From Acidobacteriota bacterium (GTDB taxonomy: Bacteria > Acidobacteriota > Terriglobia > Terriglobales > Acidobacteriaceae): a stretch of 64,000 nucleotides of DNA. Position numbers and translations under genes: made by a program. The stretch is from NCBI GenBank assembly GCA_003225055.1, contig QIAU01000154.1, positions 20,586-84,585 on the forward strand, written 5' to 3'. Positions within the stretch are counted from its first letter, which is position 1. Each line of letters starts with the position of its first letter. The notes beneath the pieces were generated by a model that was not told the DNA's origin, searched no databases, and was given only the letters and a program-made list of their open reading frames with translations. This document shows, piece after piece, positions 1 through 7,759 of the stretch.

Positions 1-137
1 AACTGCGAGAAAATAGGGTATTCCCCCGAATATCGCCGTGTCAAAAGGACTCAGACTGGGTGCGTAATTGTCGCACTCGTGAATCTTCTGTCGCCAAAAT
101 TCCGAGGAGAGGGGGGGTTGTTATTGACTTAAAGTGG

Positions 138-330
138 CTTACGCCCCATCGCTAAAGCTAGGGGCTTCAAGGGCCAGGCCCGCTATCGCAGGCGTTTCGG
201 TCCTTAGGCGCAGTCCACGCCTTAAAACGCCTTAAAATCTCCAATGCCGAGGCGTGGTCGCGGATGGTCTTGAAACCGCAAGCCGAACAATGGTGCTTCC
301 TGTCCCACAACTGCTTGGGCACAGCTCGAC
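138..330 (-). ncRNA. Predicted TnpB guide (omega) RNA locus at the element right end
   Basis: In IS605 elements the guide RNA is made from the 3' end of tnpB and the right end, with the guide read from flanking DNA. Here that would cover the tnpB 3' end, the 143-165 hairpin and the first bases outside 138. The position rests on family knowledge. The boundaries are guesses and no RNA evidence exists. The host protein lacks the usual N-terminal RNA/DNA-binding half, so function is doubtful unless another TnpB acts in trans. Confidence 0.3.
143..165 (-). repeat. IS605 right-end hairpin
   Basis: GCCCC at 143-147 pairs with GGGGC at 161-165 around an A/T-rich loop. The second copy (63731-63763) has the same arms and a loop longer by 10 bases, from a short duplication. 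This fits the subterminal palindrome recognised by TnpA. Confidence 0.65.
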
Positions 331-1108
331 CACACGGGCATTGTTGCGATGTGCCACGGGCATTCACTTTCACCAGCCATCGACCAGCGCTTTCAGCCTT
401 GTACGATAGCTTTCGGATGAAGCCTGACCACGCGGCATCGTGTATGGACTTGGCAAGCCTACCCCCCGCCAAGCCTTGGATGTTCAAATCCTCCACGGCG
501 ATGATGCCGTAGTTATTCACCAGTTCACGAGACAGCTTGTGTTGGAAATCGTTGCGTTGGTGGAACACATGGCGATCGAGTTTGGCAACTCGGCGGCAGG
601 CACGTTTCCAGCCGCTCGACCGCTTCGTGCATCGGGAAACGTGGCGCTGCTTGCGCCGAAGTTCTTTCTCGGCGGCGCGGAACCATCGCGGATTGTCTAC
701 GATTTCGGCATCACTGGTTACCGCGAAGGATTCCAAGCCAACGTCGATGCCAATGGCATCGTGGTTCTCCGGCAAAGGTTCGCTATCCAGGATCGAGGAA
801 AAGCAGGCGTACCACTTGGTGCGAAATTCCTGCCGCAAGGTGTACGAGGAAACCCCCTTGAGGTGCTTAACCAACCGATGGATACCCAACTGCGGGTCTA
901 CTTCTACCAGCACGTGTACGTGGTCGGGCATGATTTCCAAAGCCATGATTTCGGCACGATATTTGTTTGTCACTTGTCTAAGCACCTGTTCGCATCGTTT
1001 AGCGCTGGGTCCGACCAGCACAGCTCGCCGATACTTAGGTGTCCCCACACAATGGTACTTGCTTGAATAGACCACGTTGTGGTTTGATTTGTAGCCTTCC
1101 AGGGCCAT
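167..1108 (-). CDS. TnpA-TnpB fusion: truncated HUH transposase joined to RuvC/zinc half of TnpB
   Basis: A 313-residue product. Residues 1-96 match the N-terminal part of an IS200-type Y1 transposase, with the HUH motif HVH at 63-65. The C-terminal helix carrying the catalytic tyrosine is absent. From about residue 97 the protein becomes TnpB: GIDVG with the first RuvC aspartate (D122), AVEDL with the glutamate (E206), a zinc knuckle (C257, C259, C274, C277) and RDHA with the last aspartate (D284). The TnpB N-terminal DNA-recognition half is missing. The frame is open up to 1267, but the first 53 codons do not look like TnpA, and ATG at 1108 begins the recognisable domain. As a Y1 enzyme it should be dead. 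As a nuclease it keeps the RuvC triad but lacks the guide and TAM recognition lobe. It is probably a deletion derivative, possibly a TnpA- or TnpB-like regulator. Confidence 0.8.
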   Translation of the reverse strand: MALEGYKSNHNVVYSSKYHCVGTPKYRRAVLVGPSAKRCEQVLRQVTNKYRAEIMALEIMPDHVHVLVEVDPQLGIHRLVKHLKGVSSYTLRQEFRTKWYACFSSILDSEPLPENHDAIGIDVGLESFAVTSDAEIVDNPRWFRAAEKELRRKQRHVSRCTKRSSGWKRACRRVAKLDRHVFHQRNDFQHKLSRELVNNYGIIAVEDLNIQGLAGGRLAKSIHDAAWSGFIRKLSYKAESAGRWLVKVNARGTSQQCPCGRAVPKQLWDRKHHCSACGFKTIRDHASALEILRRFKAWTAPKDRNACDSGPGP

Positions 1109-1169
1109 ACTGATGCTTATACCCAAGGAAGCAATCTGATACAAGGCAAAATCACGCCTTATATCCCCA

Positions 1170-1181
1170 GCCCTAAAGGGC
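1170..1181 (-). repeat. IS605 left-end hairpin
   Basis: GCCC-TAAA-GGGC, a 4-bp stem with a TAAA loop, extendable with the following CCGGGCT. It lies upstream of the transposase start, where the left-end hairpin is expected. The TAAA loop is also used by the decayed IS605 hairpin at 11369-11388. Confidence 0.55.
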
Positions 1182-1265
1182 CGGGCTTTACGGCGCTTCT
1201 CGGTAATTCCCAAGTTCGAATAGCATGTTGCGGCACGTACTTCCGGCAGGGGGGCAAGTGGCCTC

Positions 1266-4200
1266 ATGAAGCGGCCGATCGCATTTTTTTTCTTCGTTGT
1301 TCTGCTACACGCAATTTCCGGCTTCGCCCAACCGACCTCTGAAAATGCCCGCCCACCCGATCCCTACAAAGCTACGCTGGATCGCTTGGACTCCTTGACG
1401 ACATTACCGTTGCCGGAGTGGCGCTTCCACACCGATGTTCCTCATCCCGAAAGTCCTTTGCTCGACGATTCCAGCTGGGAAGTCATGAAGGTTGGAGACA
1501 ACTGGACGTCGGGTCCGCGCGTGCTGCGCCGCTGGATCGAAATCCCCGAAAAGATCAACCGCTACGCGATTCAAGGCGCGCGCGTGAAACTCGATTTGAA
1601 TATCTCCAGCCATGATGCCGAGACGCTGACGGTCTTCTCCAATGGCTCAGTGGCCGAACGAACGGATGAGGACATGCAGCAACCCATCCTTCTGGCCGAG
1701 AACGCCCAGCCGGGCCAGAAATTTCTGGTGGCGATCCGTATTGATGTGAACCGCGTGGAGAGCACATTAAGCAAGGCACAGTTGCTGATCGAGCCGCCCC
1801 CCAGCCGTCCCGATCCCAGGCGGTTGCGTGAAGAAATCCTTTCCGCGCGGCCGATCCTGGACGCTTACCAGGAGAATGAAAGGCAACGTGATCAGCAACT
1901 CAACCAGGCGGTCGAAGCCATGAATTTTGCGGCGCTCGATCAGGGTGATCAGCTTGCCTTCGACGCTTCCCTGCGGCAGGCGCAAACCAAACTGGAGGCG
2001 CTCGGTCCCTGGCTGAGGCAGTTCACCATTCACGCCGTGGGGAACTCGCATATTGATATGGCCTGGCTATGGCCGTGGACCGAGACGGTGGAAGTTGTGC
2101 GCAATACCTTCCGCAGCGCACTCGACCTGATGCGTGAATATCCCGATTTCAAGTTCACCATGTCTTCCGCGCGGACCTATGAGTGGATGGAAGAGAAATA
2201 CCCCGATCTGTTCAAAGAAATTCAAGATAGGGTCAAAGAGGGACGCTGGGAGGTGATTGGCGGCATGTGGGTCGAGCCGGATCTGAACATGCCGGATGGC
2301 GAGTCGCTGAGCCGCCAGATTCTTGTGGGCAAACGTTATTTCCGGAAGAAGTTCGGCGTGGACGTCAAGATCGGCTGGAATCCGGATTCGTTCGGCTACA
2401 ACTGGCAATTGCCGCAGATTTACAAGAAGTCAGGAATGGATTATTTCGTTACCCAGAAGCTGCTTTGGGCGCACGAGTTCACCACGTTTCCCTACAAGCT
2501 GTTCTGGTGGGAAGCGCCTGATGGCAGCCGCCTGCTCACTTATTTCCCGCACGACTATGCGGGCGGAATCGAAGCCGAAAGCATGGCGAGGGATTTATCG
2601 GTTTGGGCTCCCGCCATCTACGGCCCGCAACTAAGCGACCGACTGGAGATGATGCACCTCTACGGTGTGGGCGACCATGGCGGCGGGCCCACGCGCACCA
2701 TGCTGGATAACGCCGTGCGGCTGATGTCCCCGGACGTGGTTTATCCGAAGCTTGAGTTAGGTACGGCCAAAGGATTTTTCGACGACCTTGAGAAAAAACT
2801 TCCCCGCCTGAAAGTGCCGACTTGGAAAGACGAACTTTACTTCCAATACCACCGGGGCGTGATGACGACGCAGGCGGAAACCAAGCGGCGCATCCGGCGC
2901 AGCGAAGAAACCATGCTCAACGCCGAGAAATTCTCCTCCATCGCGCTGCTCTACGGCCACCCCTATCCGCAGGAAGAAATGGAACGCGCCTGGAAGCGGC
3001 TGCTGTTTGATCACTTCCACGACATCATGCCGGGTTCGGGTATCGCCGTGAACTATCTCGACGCCAAGCGGAACCTGGAGGATGTCGAGCGCGCGGGACG
3101 CGAGATCATGCAAGGAGCTTTCCATGAAATTCTGGCCCACATCAACACGCTGGGCGACGGAGTCCCGATCGTGGTCTTTAATTCTCTCTCCTGGCCGCGC
3201 ACGGAAATCATCGAGACCGAGGCGCAACTTCCCAACCCGGTGCGCGAAATTGAAGTCGTGGATGCGACGGGCAAGCTGGCCGAATCGGAAACCCTGAAGG
3301 TTGATTCCAAAACTCACCGGGTGCGCTTTCTGCTGCTGGCCACCGTGCCCGAACTGGGCTACAAGACTTATTTCGTGCGGCCCGCCAAAACCCTCTTTCC
3401 CAAACACGCGGCGGTTAAAGCCACTGTGGATTCTCTGGAGAATGACTTCATTCGGCTCAAGCTGGATCCGCGAACGGGATGCGTAACCAGCCTGTTCGAT
3501 AAGCGCAGCCAGACCGAGGCGCTAGCCCCAGCCGAAACCGATACGGGTGGCCCAAAGAATTTGGTTTGCGGGAATTTGCTCCAGACCTTCGTGGACAAGC
3601 CCAAGCGCTGGGACGCGTGGAACATCGACGCCGATTTCGAGCAGCAGCATTGGGATCTGGATAAGGCTGACGATGTAAGGCTCGTCGAGAGCGGGCCGCT
3701 ACGGGCGGTGATTCGGGTGAAGAAACACTTTCAGAACTCGGCCTTCGTCGAGGACATCACACTCTCGAGCGGCGTGCCGCGCGTGGACGTCAAGATCGAA
3801 GCCGACTGGCGGGAAAAACACATTCTGTTGAAGGTGGCGTTTCCGCTGAGCGCGCACAACGACAAAGCGACATTCGAGATTCCCTACGGATCGATCGAGC
3901 GTCCGACCACGCGCCGCACACCGGCCGAGCAGGCCGAGTTCGAGGTGCCGGCGCTGCGCTGGGCAGACCTTTCCGATGCCAAGCACGGATTCAGCCTGCT
4001 GAACGACAGCAAATATGGATACGACGCGAAAGGTAACGTGCTCCGGCTGTCCCTGCTGCGCTCGCCAGTCTGGCCCGATCCTCACGCCGACGAAGGCCAT
4101 CACGAATCGATTTATTCTTTGTATCCGCACGGAGGGAGCTGGCGTGAGGCCGAGACGGTTCGTAGAGGATACGAGTTGAATTACAGGCCGTTCACCATCG

Positions 4201-4532
4201 AGACCGACAAGCACCAGGGCACGCTCCCCGCTGAGCATGCCTTTGTCGAGGTTGAGGGTGACAATGTTGTCGTCACCGCTATAAAAAAAGCGGAGGATGA
4301 TGAAGCATTGATTTTGCGCTTCTACGAGTGGGCGGGGAAAGAAAGTAATATCAAGCTGCAGCTTCCCCCGGGTGCGCGGTCGGCGTCCGAGACAGATTTA
4401 ATGGAGAAGCCGATTGGGAAGTTGCTGGTCGAAAACGGCGTGGTTAGCGTCCACACCAGGCCGTACGAGATTAAGACTGTGAAGGTCGTATTTGGCCCCG
4501 AGACGGGCGGGCAAGCGGCGCGAAAACGCTGA
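1266..4532 (+). CDS. Secreted GH38 alpha-mannosidase
   Basis: A 1088-residue glycoside hydrolase of family 38, expected to release alpha-linked mannose from glycans by a retaining, metal-dependent mechanism. The N-terminus (MKRPIAFFFFVVLL...GFAQ) is a signal peptide, so the enzyme acts outside the cytoplasm. Catalytic-domain signatures: HID in NSHIDMAWLW near residue 262 (zinc ligands), NPDSFG near 373 (nucleophile aspartate), GDHGGGPT near 470 and HFHDIMPGSG near 583. The rest is the beta-sandwich C-terminal half. Length fits bacterial family members. ATG 1266 follows a G-rich stretch. The IS605 left end ends less than 90 bp upstream, so the native promoter may be lost or replaced. The gene stands alone and meets the HD-GYP gene convergently. 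Confidence 0.92.
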   Translation: MKRPIAFFFFVVLLHAISGFAQPTSENARPPDPYKATLDRLDSLTTLPLPEWRFHTDVPHPESPLLDDSSWEVMKVGDNWTSGPRVLRRWIEIPEKINRYAIQGARVKLDLNISSHDAETLTVFSNGSVAERTDEDMQQPILLAENAQPGQKFLVAIRIDVNRVESTLSKAQLLIEPPPSRPDPRRLREEILSARPILDAYQENERQRDQQLNQAVEAMNFAALDQGDQLAFDASLRQAQTKLEALGPWLRQFTIHAVGNSHIDMAWLWPWTETVEVVRNTFRSALDLMREYPDFKFTMSSARTYEWMEEKYPDLFKEIQDRVKEGRWEVIGGMWVEPDLNMPDGESLSRQILVGKRYFRKKFGVDVKIGWNPDSFGYNWQLPQIYKKSGMDYFVTQKLLWAHEFTTFPYKLFWWEAPDGSRLLTYFPHDYAGGIEAESMARDLSVWAPAIYGPQLSDRLEMMHLYGVGDHGGGPTRTMLDNAVRLMSPDVVYPKLELGTAKGFFDDLEKKLPRLKVPTWKDELYFQYHRGVMTTQAETKRRIRRSEETMLNAEKFSSIALLYGHPYPQEEMERAWKRLLFDHFHDIMPGSGIAVNYLDAKRNLEDVERAGREIMQGAFHEILAHINTLGDGVPIVVFNSLSWPRTEIIETEAQLPNPVREIEVVDATGKLAESETLKVDSKTHRVRFLLLATVPELGYKTYFVRPAKTLFPKHAAVKATVDSLENDFIRLKLDPRTGCVTSLFDKRSQTEALAPAETDTGGPKNLVCGNLLQTFVDKPKRWDAWNIDADFEQQHWDLDKADDVRLVESGPLRAVIRVKKHFQNSAFVEDITLSSGVPRVDVKIEADWREKHILLKVAFPLSAHNDKATFEIPYGSIERPTTRRTPAEQAEFEVPALRWADLSDAKHGFSLLNDSKYGYDAKGNVLRLSLLRSPVWPDPHADEGHHESIYSLYPHGGSWREAETVRRGYELNYRPFTIETDKHQGTLPAEHAFVEVEGDNVVVTAIKKAEDDEALILRFYEWAGKESNIKLQLPPGARSASETDLMEKPIGKLLVENGVVSVHTRPYEIKTVKVVFGPETGGQAARKR

Positions 4533-4556
4533 GTGGCGGCGCCCACGCAATCGATG

Positions 4557-4583
4557 CATGCTTCGCTTCGCTAACTAAGCATG
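4557..4583. terminator. Inverted repeat between convergent genes
   Basis: CATGCTT (4557-4563) and AAGCATG (4577-4583) form a perfect 7-bp stem with a 13-base loop. It lies between the mannosidase and HD-GYP stops. There is no T-tract, so termination is only a guess. Confidence 0.35.
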
Positions 4584-4701
4584 ACCGCCTGATGAACTTC
4601 CCTGTTATCGGAATGCTGTCTCAAAATCGAGGGATGGTTCGACTCGGCTTGCCCTTCGTGCCCCGAGATAAGCTTGGCTCAGGAGGACGGCGTGGGAAAA
4701 G

Positions 4702-5394
4702 TTAGATGGTGGCCGAGGGGCTTGTACCCGTGGCGGCGAACACTTCCTCTACCTCCTCTTTGGCAATTCCAATGAAAGATTGGACGACCGCCGGATCGAA
4801 TTGTGTCCCGCTGCTCGCCAGCAGACGCCGCACCGCTTCTTCGTGCGGCAGGCCCCTGCGGTAACAGCGGTTGGAGATCATCGCATCGTAGGCATCGATG
4901 ACGGACACGATACGGGAACCGATGGGAATTTCGTTGCCCTTCAGCCCGCCTGGGTAGCCGGTTCCATCATAGTTCTCATGATGGTGCAGGGCGTACAGGC
5001 TCGCCTTCTCTAAACCGGCAAACAGGCGCAGGATGGACCAGCTGTATTCAGGATGCTTGTTCATCTTGGCGCGCTCTTCGTCGGTGAGCTTGCCGTCTTT
5101 TCTCAAGATGGAATCAGGCACACCGATTTTTCCAATGTCGTGCAAGAGAGCGGCAACCTCGAGCGGATAGAAGTCGGCTTCCGCCAGCCCCATCTGGCGA
5201 CCCACCCGGACCACCCACTCCGCCAGGCGCGTGCTGTGGACGCCGGTGTTGAGATCGCGCAAGTCGAGCAGCTGGTTGAAGGCGCAGATTACCGACCTGA
5301 GGAGCGTGTGTTGCTGCTCCTCAAGTTCCTTCACCCGCAAGTTGGTAGCGACGGCGGGGGCACGCGCTAGGTATTCGTCCGCAAAGCTTGCCAC
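4702..5394 (-). CDS. HD-GYP domain cyclic-di-GMP phosphodiesterase
   Basis: A 230-residue protein that is essentially one HD-GYP domain after a helical linker. HD-GYP proteins hydrolyse cyclic di-GMP to pGpG or GMP with a bimetal centre. Seen here: LLHDIGKIG (HD pair near residue 85), the HHHENYDGTGYP signature near 135-146 and VIDAYDAM downstream. There is no receiver, GAF or PAS input domain, so its signal must come from partners or expression level. The open frame runs to 5553, but GTG 5394 has a strong GGAGG six bases upstream and starts just after the subtilase stop (16-bp gap). It is probably the last gene of the sigma/CHAT/subtilase transcription unit. Confidence 0.88.
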   Translation of the reverse strand: MASFADEYLARAPAVATNLRVKELEEQQHTLLRSVICAFNQLLDLRDLNTGVHSTRLAEWVVRVGRQMGLAEADFYPLEVAALLHDIGKIGVPDSILRKDGKLTDEERAKMNKHPEYSWSILRLFAGLEKASLYALHHHENYDGTGYPGGLKGNEIPIGSRIVSVIDAYDAMISNRCYRRGLPHEEAVRRLLASSGTQFDPAVVQSFIGIAKEEVEEVFAATGTSPSATI

Positions 5395-5410
5395 AGGGCA
5401 CCTCCGCCGT

Positions 5411-6832
5411 CTAGTCGAATCCCAGATAAGTGCGGAAGGCCCGTACCGCCTGATAGGTATCGAGGCGGCCATATCCCAACTGGGGCGCGGAGATGTATTG
5501 GGCATGGGACAGGGCATTTGCCGCTTGCGGCTCGCCGGCCGCAGCGCTGGCACCGGTCGATGGGGAGATTGTTACCAGGCCCAGCAAGGATACGGATGTG
5601 CTGGCCTGAGCGTGATAAACCGAGGCTATCACCGCGGTGGTTCCGCTTACGAAAGGAGCGCTGAACGACGTTCCCCATCCCGCGGCGTAGGTTCCGAACG
5701 GGTAGGTGGTCATGATGGCCTCACCCGGCGCCGCCAGCCAAACCGGAGGAGCTCCGTAGTTGGAGAAGGTCGAAGGCTGGTCATTGAGGCTGGTGGAGGC
5801 GACGTCCACGACTCCCTTCAGAGCCGCGGGATAAACGGTCGCTTGCTGCCCGCTGTTCCCCGCTGCCGCGATAGAAATCGCTCCATTGGCCGTGGCATAG
5901 TTCACGGCGTTGGCAAGTTCCTGTGAGTAGGTGGTGTAGTTAAAGCTCATGTTGATCACCTTGGCGCCGTGACTGACCGCATAGTAAATGGCGCGCAAGA
6001 TGTCCGAGTTGTAGCCCGAGCCGTCGGCGTGGAAAGCTTTCAGCGGCATGATCTTGGCTTGCGGGGCGACCAAGTGAACGATGCCCGAAACCATGGTGCC
6101 GTGTCCGAAGGCTTGGTAGTGGTGTCCATCGAGGACGGCGGCCGTGGATTGATCCAGAACCGCAGCCGTCGATTGGCTGACCTCGGCAACCTGCATGTTG
6201 TTGCTGTCGAGGACGGCAGCCGTCGACTGGCTGACATCCGCCATTTCCGAACCGCCACTCTGGTTGCGAGTGAAGTCGTAGCCGGTAACAACCGAACTCT
6301 TCAGGGCCGGATGATTGGGATCAACGCCCGTATCTATCACCGCGACCGTGACGCCCGAGCCCGCCACGCCGAAAATGGAATGCATGGAATCGGTCTGGAT
6401 CAGCTGGTTCGCAGGCTGATATACATAGCCGCGCCAAACTGTCGCGCCGTAGTAGGTGATGGGCGTTCGGTCGTTCAGATACGGCGGAATCGAAGTGACG
6501 GTGGCGCCCTGGGTGGCGACCAACTGGTCCGGCTCGACCGTGACCAACCCCAAGGGCTTCAAAACTAACAGCAGCACGGAATCGACTACAGAGGCGGTTT
6601 GGAGCAAGAAGAGCTGGCCGCCGGGATCACCAATCGCCGCGACCGACGAGCAGCCCAACAGCTTGCAGACGTTCAGAATTCCGGTGAGTCCCAGGCTATT
6701 GCGCATCACCAGCCGGTTCTGAGTTTGCGCCGCGGAAAACTGGCTGCTAATCAGCACCAGTAACAATAAACAGGCCTGAACTGCGCGGGGGAAAGGACGA
6801 ATCGTTGACCGAGCTTGAACGCGAGTTCCCAT
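5411..6832 (-). CDS. Secreted subtilisin-like serine protease (S8) with repeat insert
   Basis: A 473-residue S8 peptidase. Residues 1-35 are a signal peptide. Residues about 36-130 look like an inhibitor-type propeptide. The catalytic domain shows VIDTGVD (Asp near 165), GHGTMVSG (His near 244) and GTSFSAP (Ser near 392), all intact. Between Asp and His is an unusual insert with three copies of QSTAAVLD (coding 6126-6240), just before the catalytic histidine, which could form a surface loop or processing site. An AGAGGG-type ribosome site precedes ATG 6832. The gene sits between the zinc-finger protein (141 bp upstream) and HD-GYP (16 bp downstream), all minus strand, suggesting co-expression with the sigma factor and CHAT protease. 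Substrate unknown. Confidence 0.88.
   Translation of the reverse strand: MGTRVQARSTIRPFPRAVQACLLLLVLISSQFSAAQTQNRLVMRNSLGLTGILNVCKLLGCSSVAAIGDPGGQLFLLQTASVVDSVLLLVLKPLGLVTVEPDQLVATQGATVTSIPPYLNDRTPITYYGATVWRGYVYQPANQLIQTDSMHSIFGVAGSGVTVAVIDTGVDPNHPALKSSVVTGYDFTRNQSGGSEMADVSQSTAAVLDSNNMQVAEVSQSTAAVLDQSTAAVLDGHHYQAFGHGTMVSGIVHLVAPQAKIMPLKAFHADGSGYNSDILRAIYYAVSHGAKVINMSFNYTTYSQELANAVNYATANGAISIAAAGNSGQQATVYPAALKGVVDVASTSLNDQPSTFSNYGAPPVWLAAPGEAIMTTYPFGTYAAGWGTSFSAPFVSGTTAVIASVYHAQASTSVSLLGLVTISPSTGASAAAGEPQAANALSHAQYISAPQLGYGRLDTYQAVRAFRTYLGFD
6126..6240 (-). repeat. Coding repeat: three QSTAAVLD units in the subtilase
   Basis: The subtilase coding strand contains three near-copies of the codons for QSTAAVLD: two preceded by VS, and the third directly abutting the second. 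The DNA copies differ at silent positions, so the peptide is being conserved, or the repeats are not very recent. Confidence 0.75.
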
Positions 6833-6973
6833 CGAAGTGACCCTCTTCTACTCAGCTGAACCGCTGTCCATCGTTGCGGGCTCAGTCTAAAGCAAAACCG
6901 ATGCTTGCTAAACTTACGGGTGTAACTACTTGCTGCTGCCCATCGGTAACCGCTTAAGGTTACTTTCTGGCGA

Positions 6974-7636
6974 TCAGTCGAAATTTTTGCGGCCGACCGG
7001 CTTGCTGTCCACGCCGTAGAGGGGGAGAACAATCACTTTTTCTTCATCCATGCCGATAACCACACTCAAATCATTGCTGGCTTCAAATTCCAATTGAAAC
7101 TCACCAAAATCATTGGTCGCGGTATTGGCGACGGGCAACACTCCCTTGAGCAGGCGTACCAGGATACCTTGCGCAGCACAGTTGGTCGTCAGGACCCCTT
7201 GTCCGTTATGGACCGCCCGGGTGCGATTCAAGACTTGCCCGACCAGCGAGATGCGGTCCAACTCGCGCTGTGGTTCCAGCCGAAGGTCGATGACGTAGTC
7301 ATCGGCTTCGTACAGGAGCTGGCGGGCGGCAACCGCGCCTCGCAGACCGGCTGCGGCGGGTTGAAGACTGCTGTCGAAAACGAGCCGTGCTGTCTTACTG
7401 GCTTTGAGATCAAGAGCAATTCGGGCAAACTGGCTCTTGGCCACGCGAACCGTGTCCTCCGGCGGGACGTAAGCACTTTCTTCTTTTGCAACCAATCCAA
7501 CCGCGTGCCAGATCCGGAAAGTTGCCTCGCACCTCTTGCAGCCGGCATCGATGTGGCGCTGCATCGTTGCCCTAGTGCCCGGTGCCACCAAATTCCTGGC
7601 AAAATCCGACCAGGCCTCTTCGCTGAAGTGTTTCAC
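6974..7636 (-). CDS. Soluble zinc-finger (zf-HC2-like) protein, putative anti-sigma or adaptor
   Basis: A 220-residue protein with no membrane segment or signal peptide. The N-terminus carries H28, C33 and C36 (H-x4-C-x2-C), close to the HC2 zinc fold of anti-sigma factors. The C-terminal half (about 100-205) reads as a beta-rich domain ending in NDFGEFQLEFE and resembles regulatory domains of carboxypeptidase type. GTG 7636 has GGAGG five bases upstream. It lies 123 bp downstream of the CHAT gene and 141 bp upstream of the subtilase. An anti-sigma role toward the adjacent ECF factor is plausible, but the usual membrane anchor is missing; it may instead be an adaptor or CHAT substrate. Confidence 0.6.
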   Translation of the reverse strand: MKHFSEEAWSDFARNLVAPGTRATMQRHIDAGCKRCEATFRIWHAVGLVAKEESAYVPPEDTVRVAKSQFARIALDLKASKTARLVFDSSLQPAAAGLRGAVAARQLLYEADDYVIDLRLEPQRELDRISLVGQVLNRTRAVHNGQGVLTTNCAAQGILVRLLKGVLPVANTATNDFGEFQLEFEASNDLSVVIGMDEEKVIVLPLYGVDSKPVGRKNFD

Positions 7637-7759
7637 CTCTACCTCCGCTTGGGGGACCGGAACCTGTTAGACCGGGGTTCGTCCGGGAATGTGTTTCAAT
7701 TTGCTAAAAAGGAATCGGGCCGGGCCAAAAAATATAGGGGCAGGCGAAAATAATACCGA

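Larger units (their letters stand above)
138..1190 (-). mobile_element. IS200/IS605-family element with a fused TnpA-TnpB ORF
   Basis: Single-ORF element with subterminal hairpins at both ends (143-165 and 1170-1181). The right end is fixed by comparison with the second copy at 63726-64000: similarity begins at the same base, with unrelated flanks on the outer side. The left end is less certain and lies between about 1181 and 1266. There are no terminal inverted repeats, as expected for a family that transposes as a single strand using hairpin ends. A 10-bp tandem duplication (217-226 and 227-236) is present here and absent from the other copy. It changes the frame of the last residues of TnpB. 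Confidence 0.85.

Noticed and set aside
1109..1267. Longer N-terminus for the TnpA-TnpB ORF
   Set aside because: The first 53 codons run through the left-end hairpin and do not resemble TnpA; ATG 1108 begins the domain.
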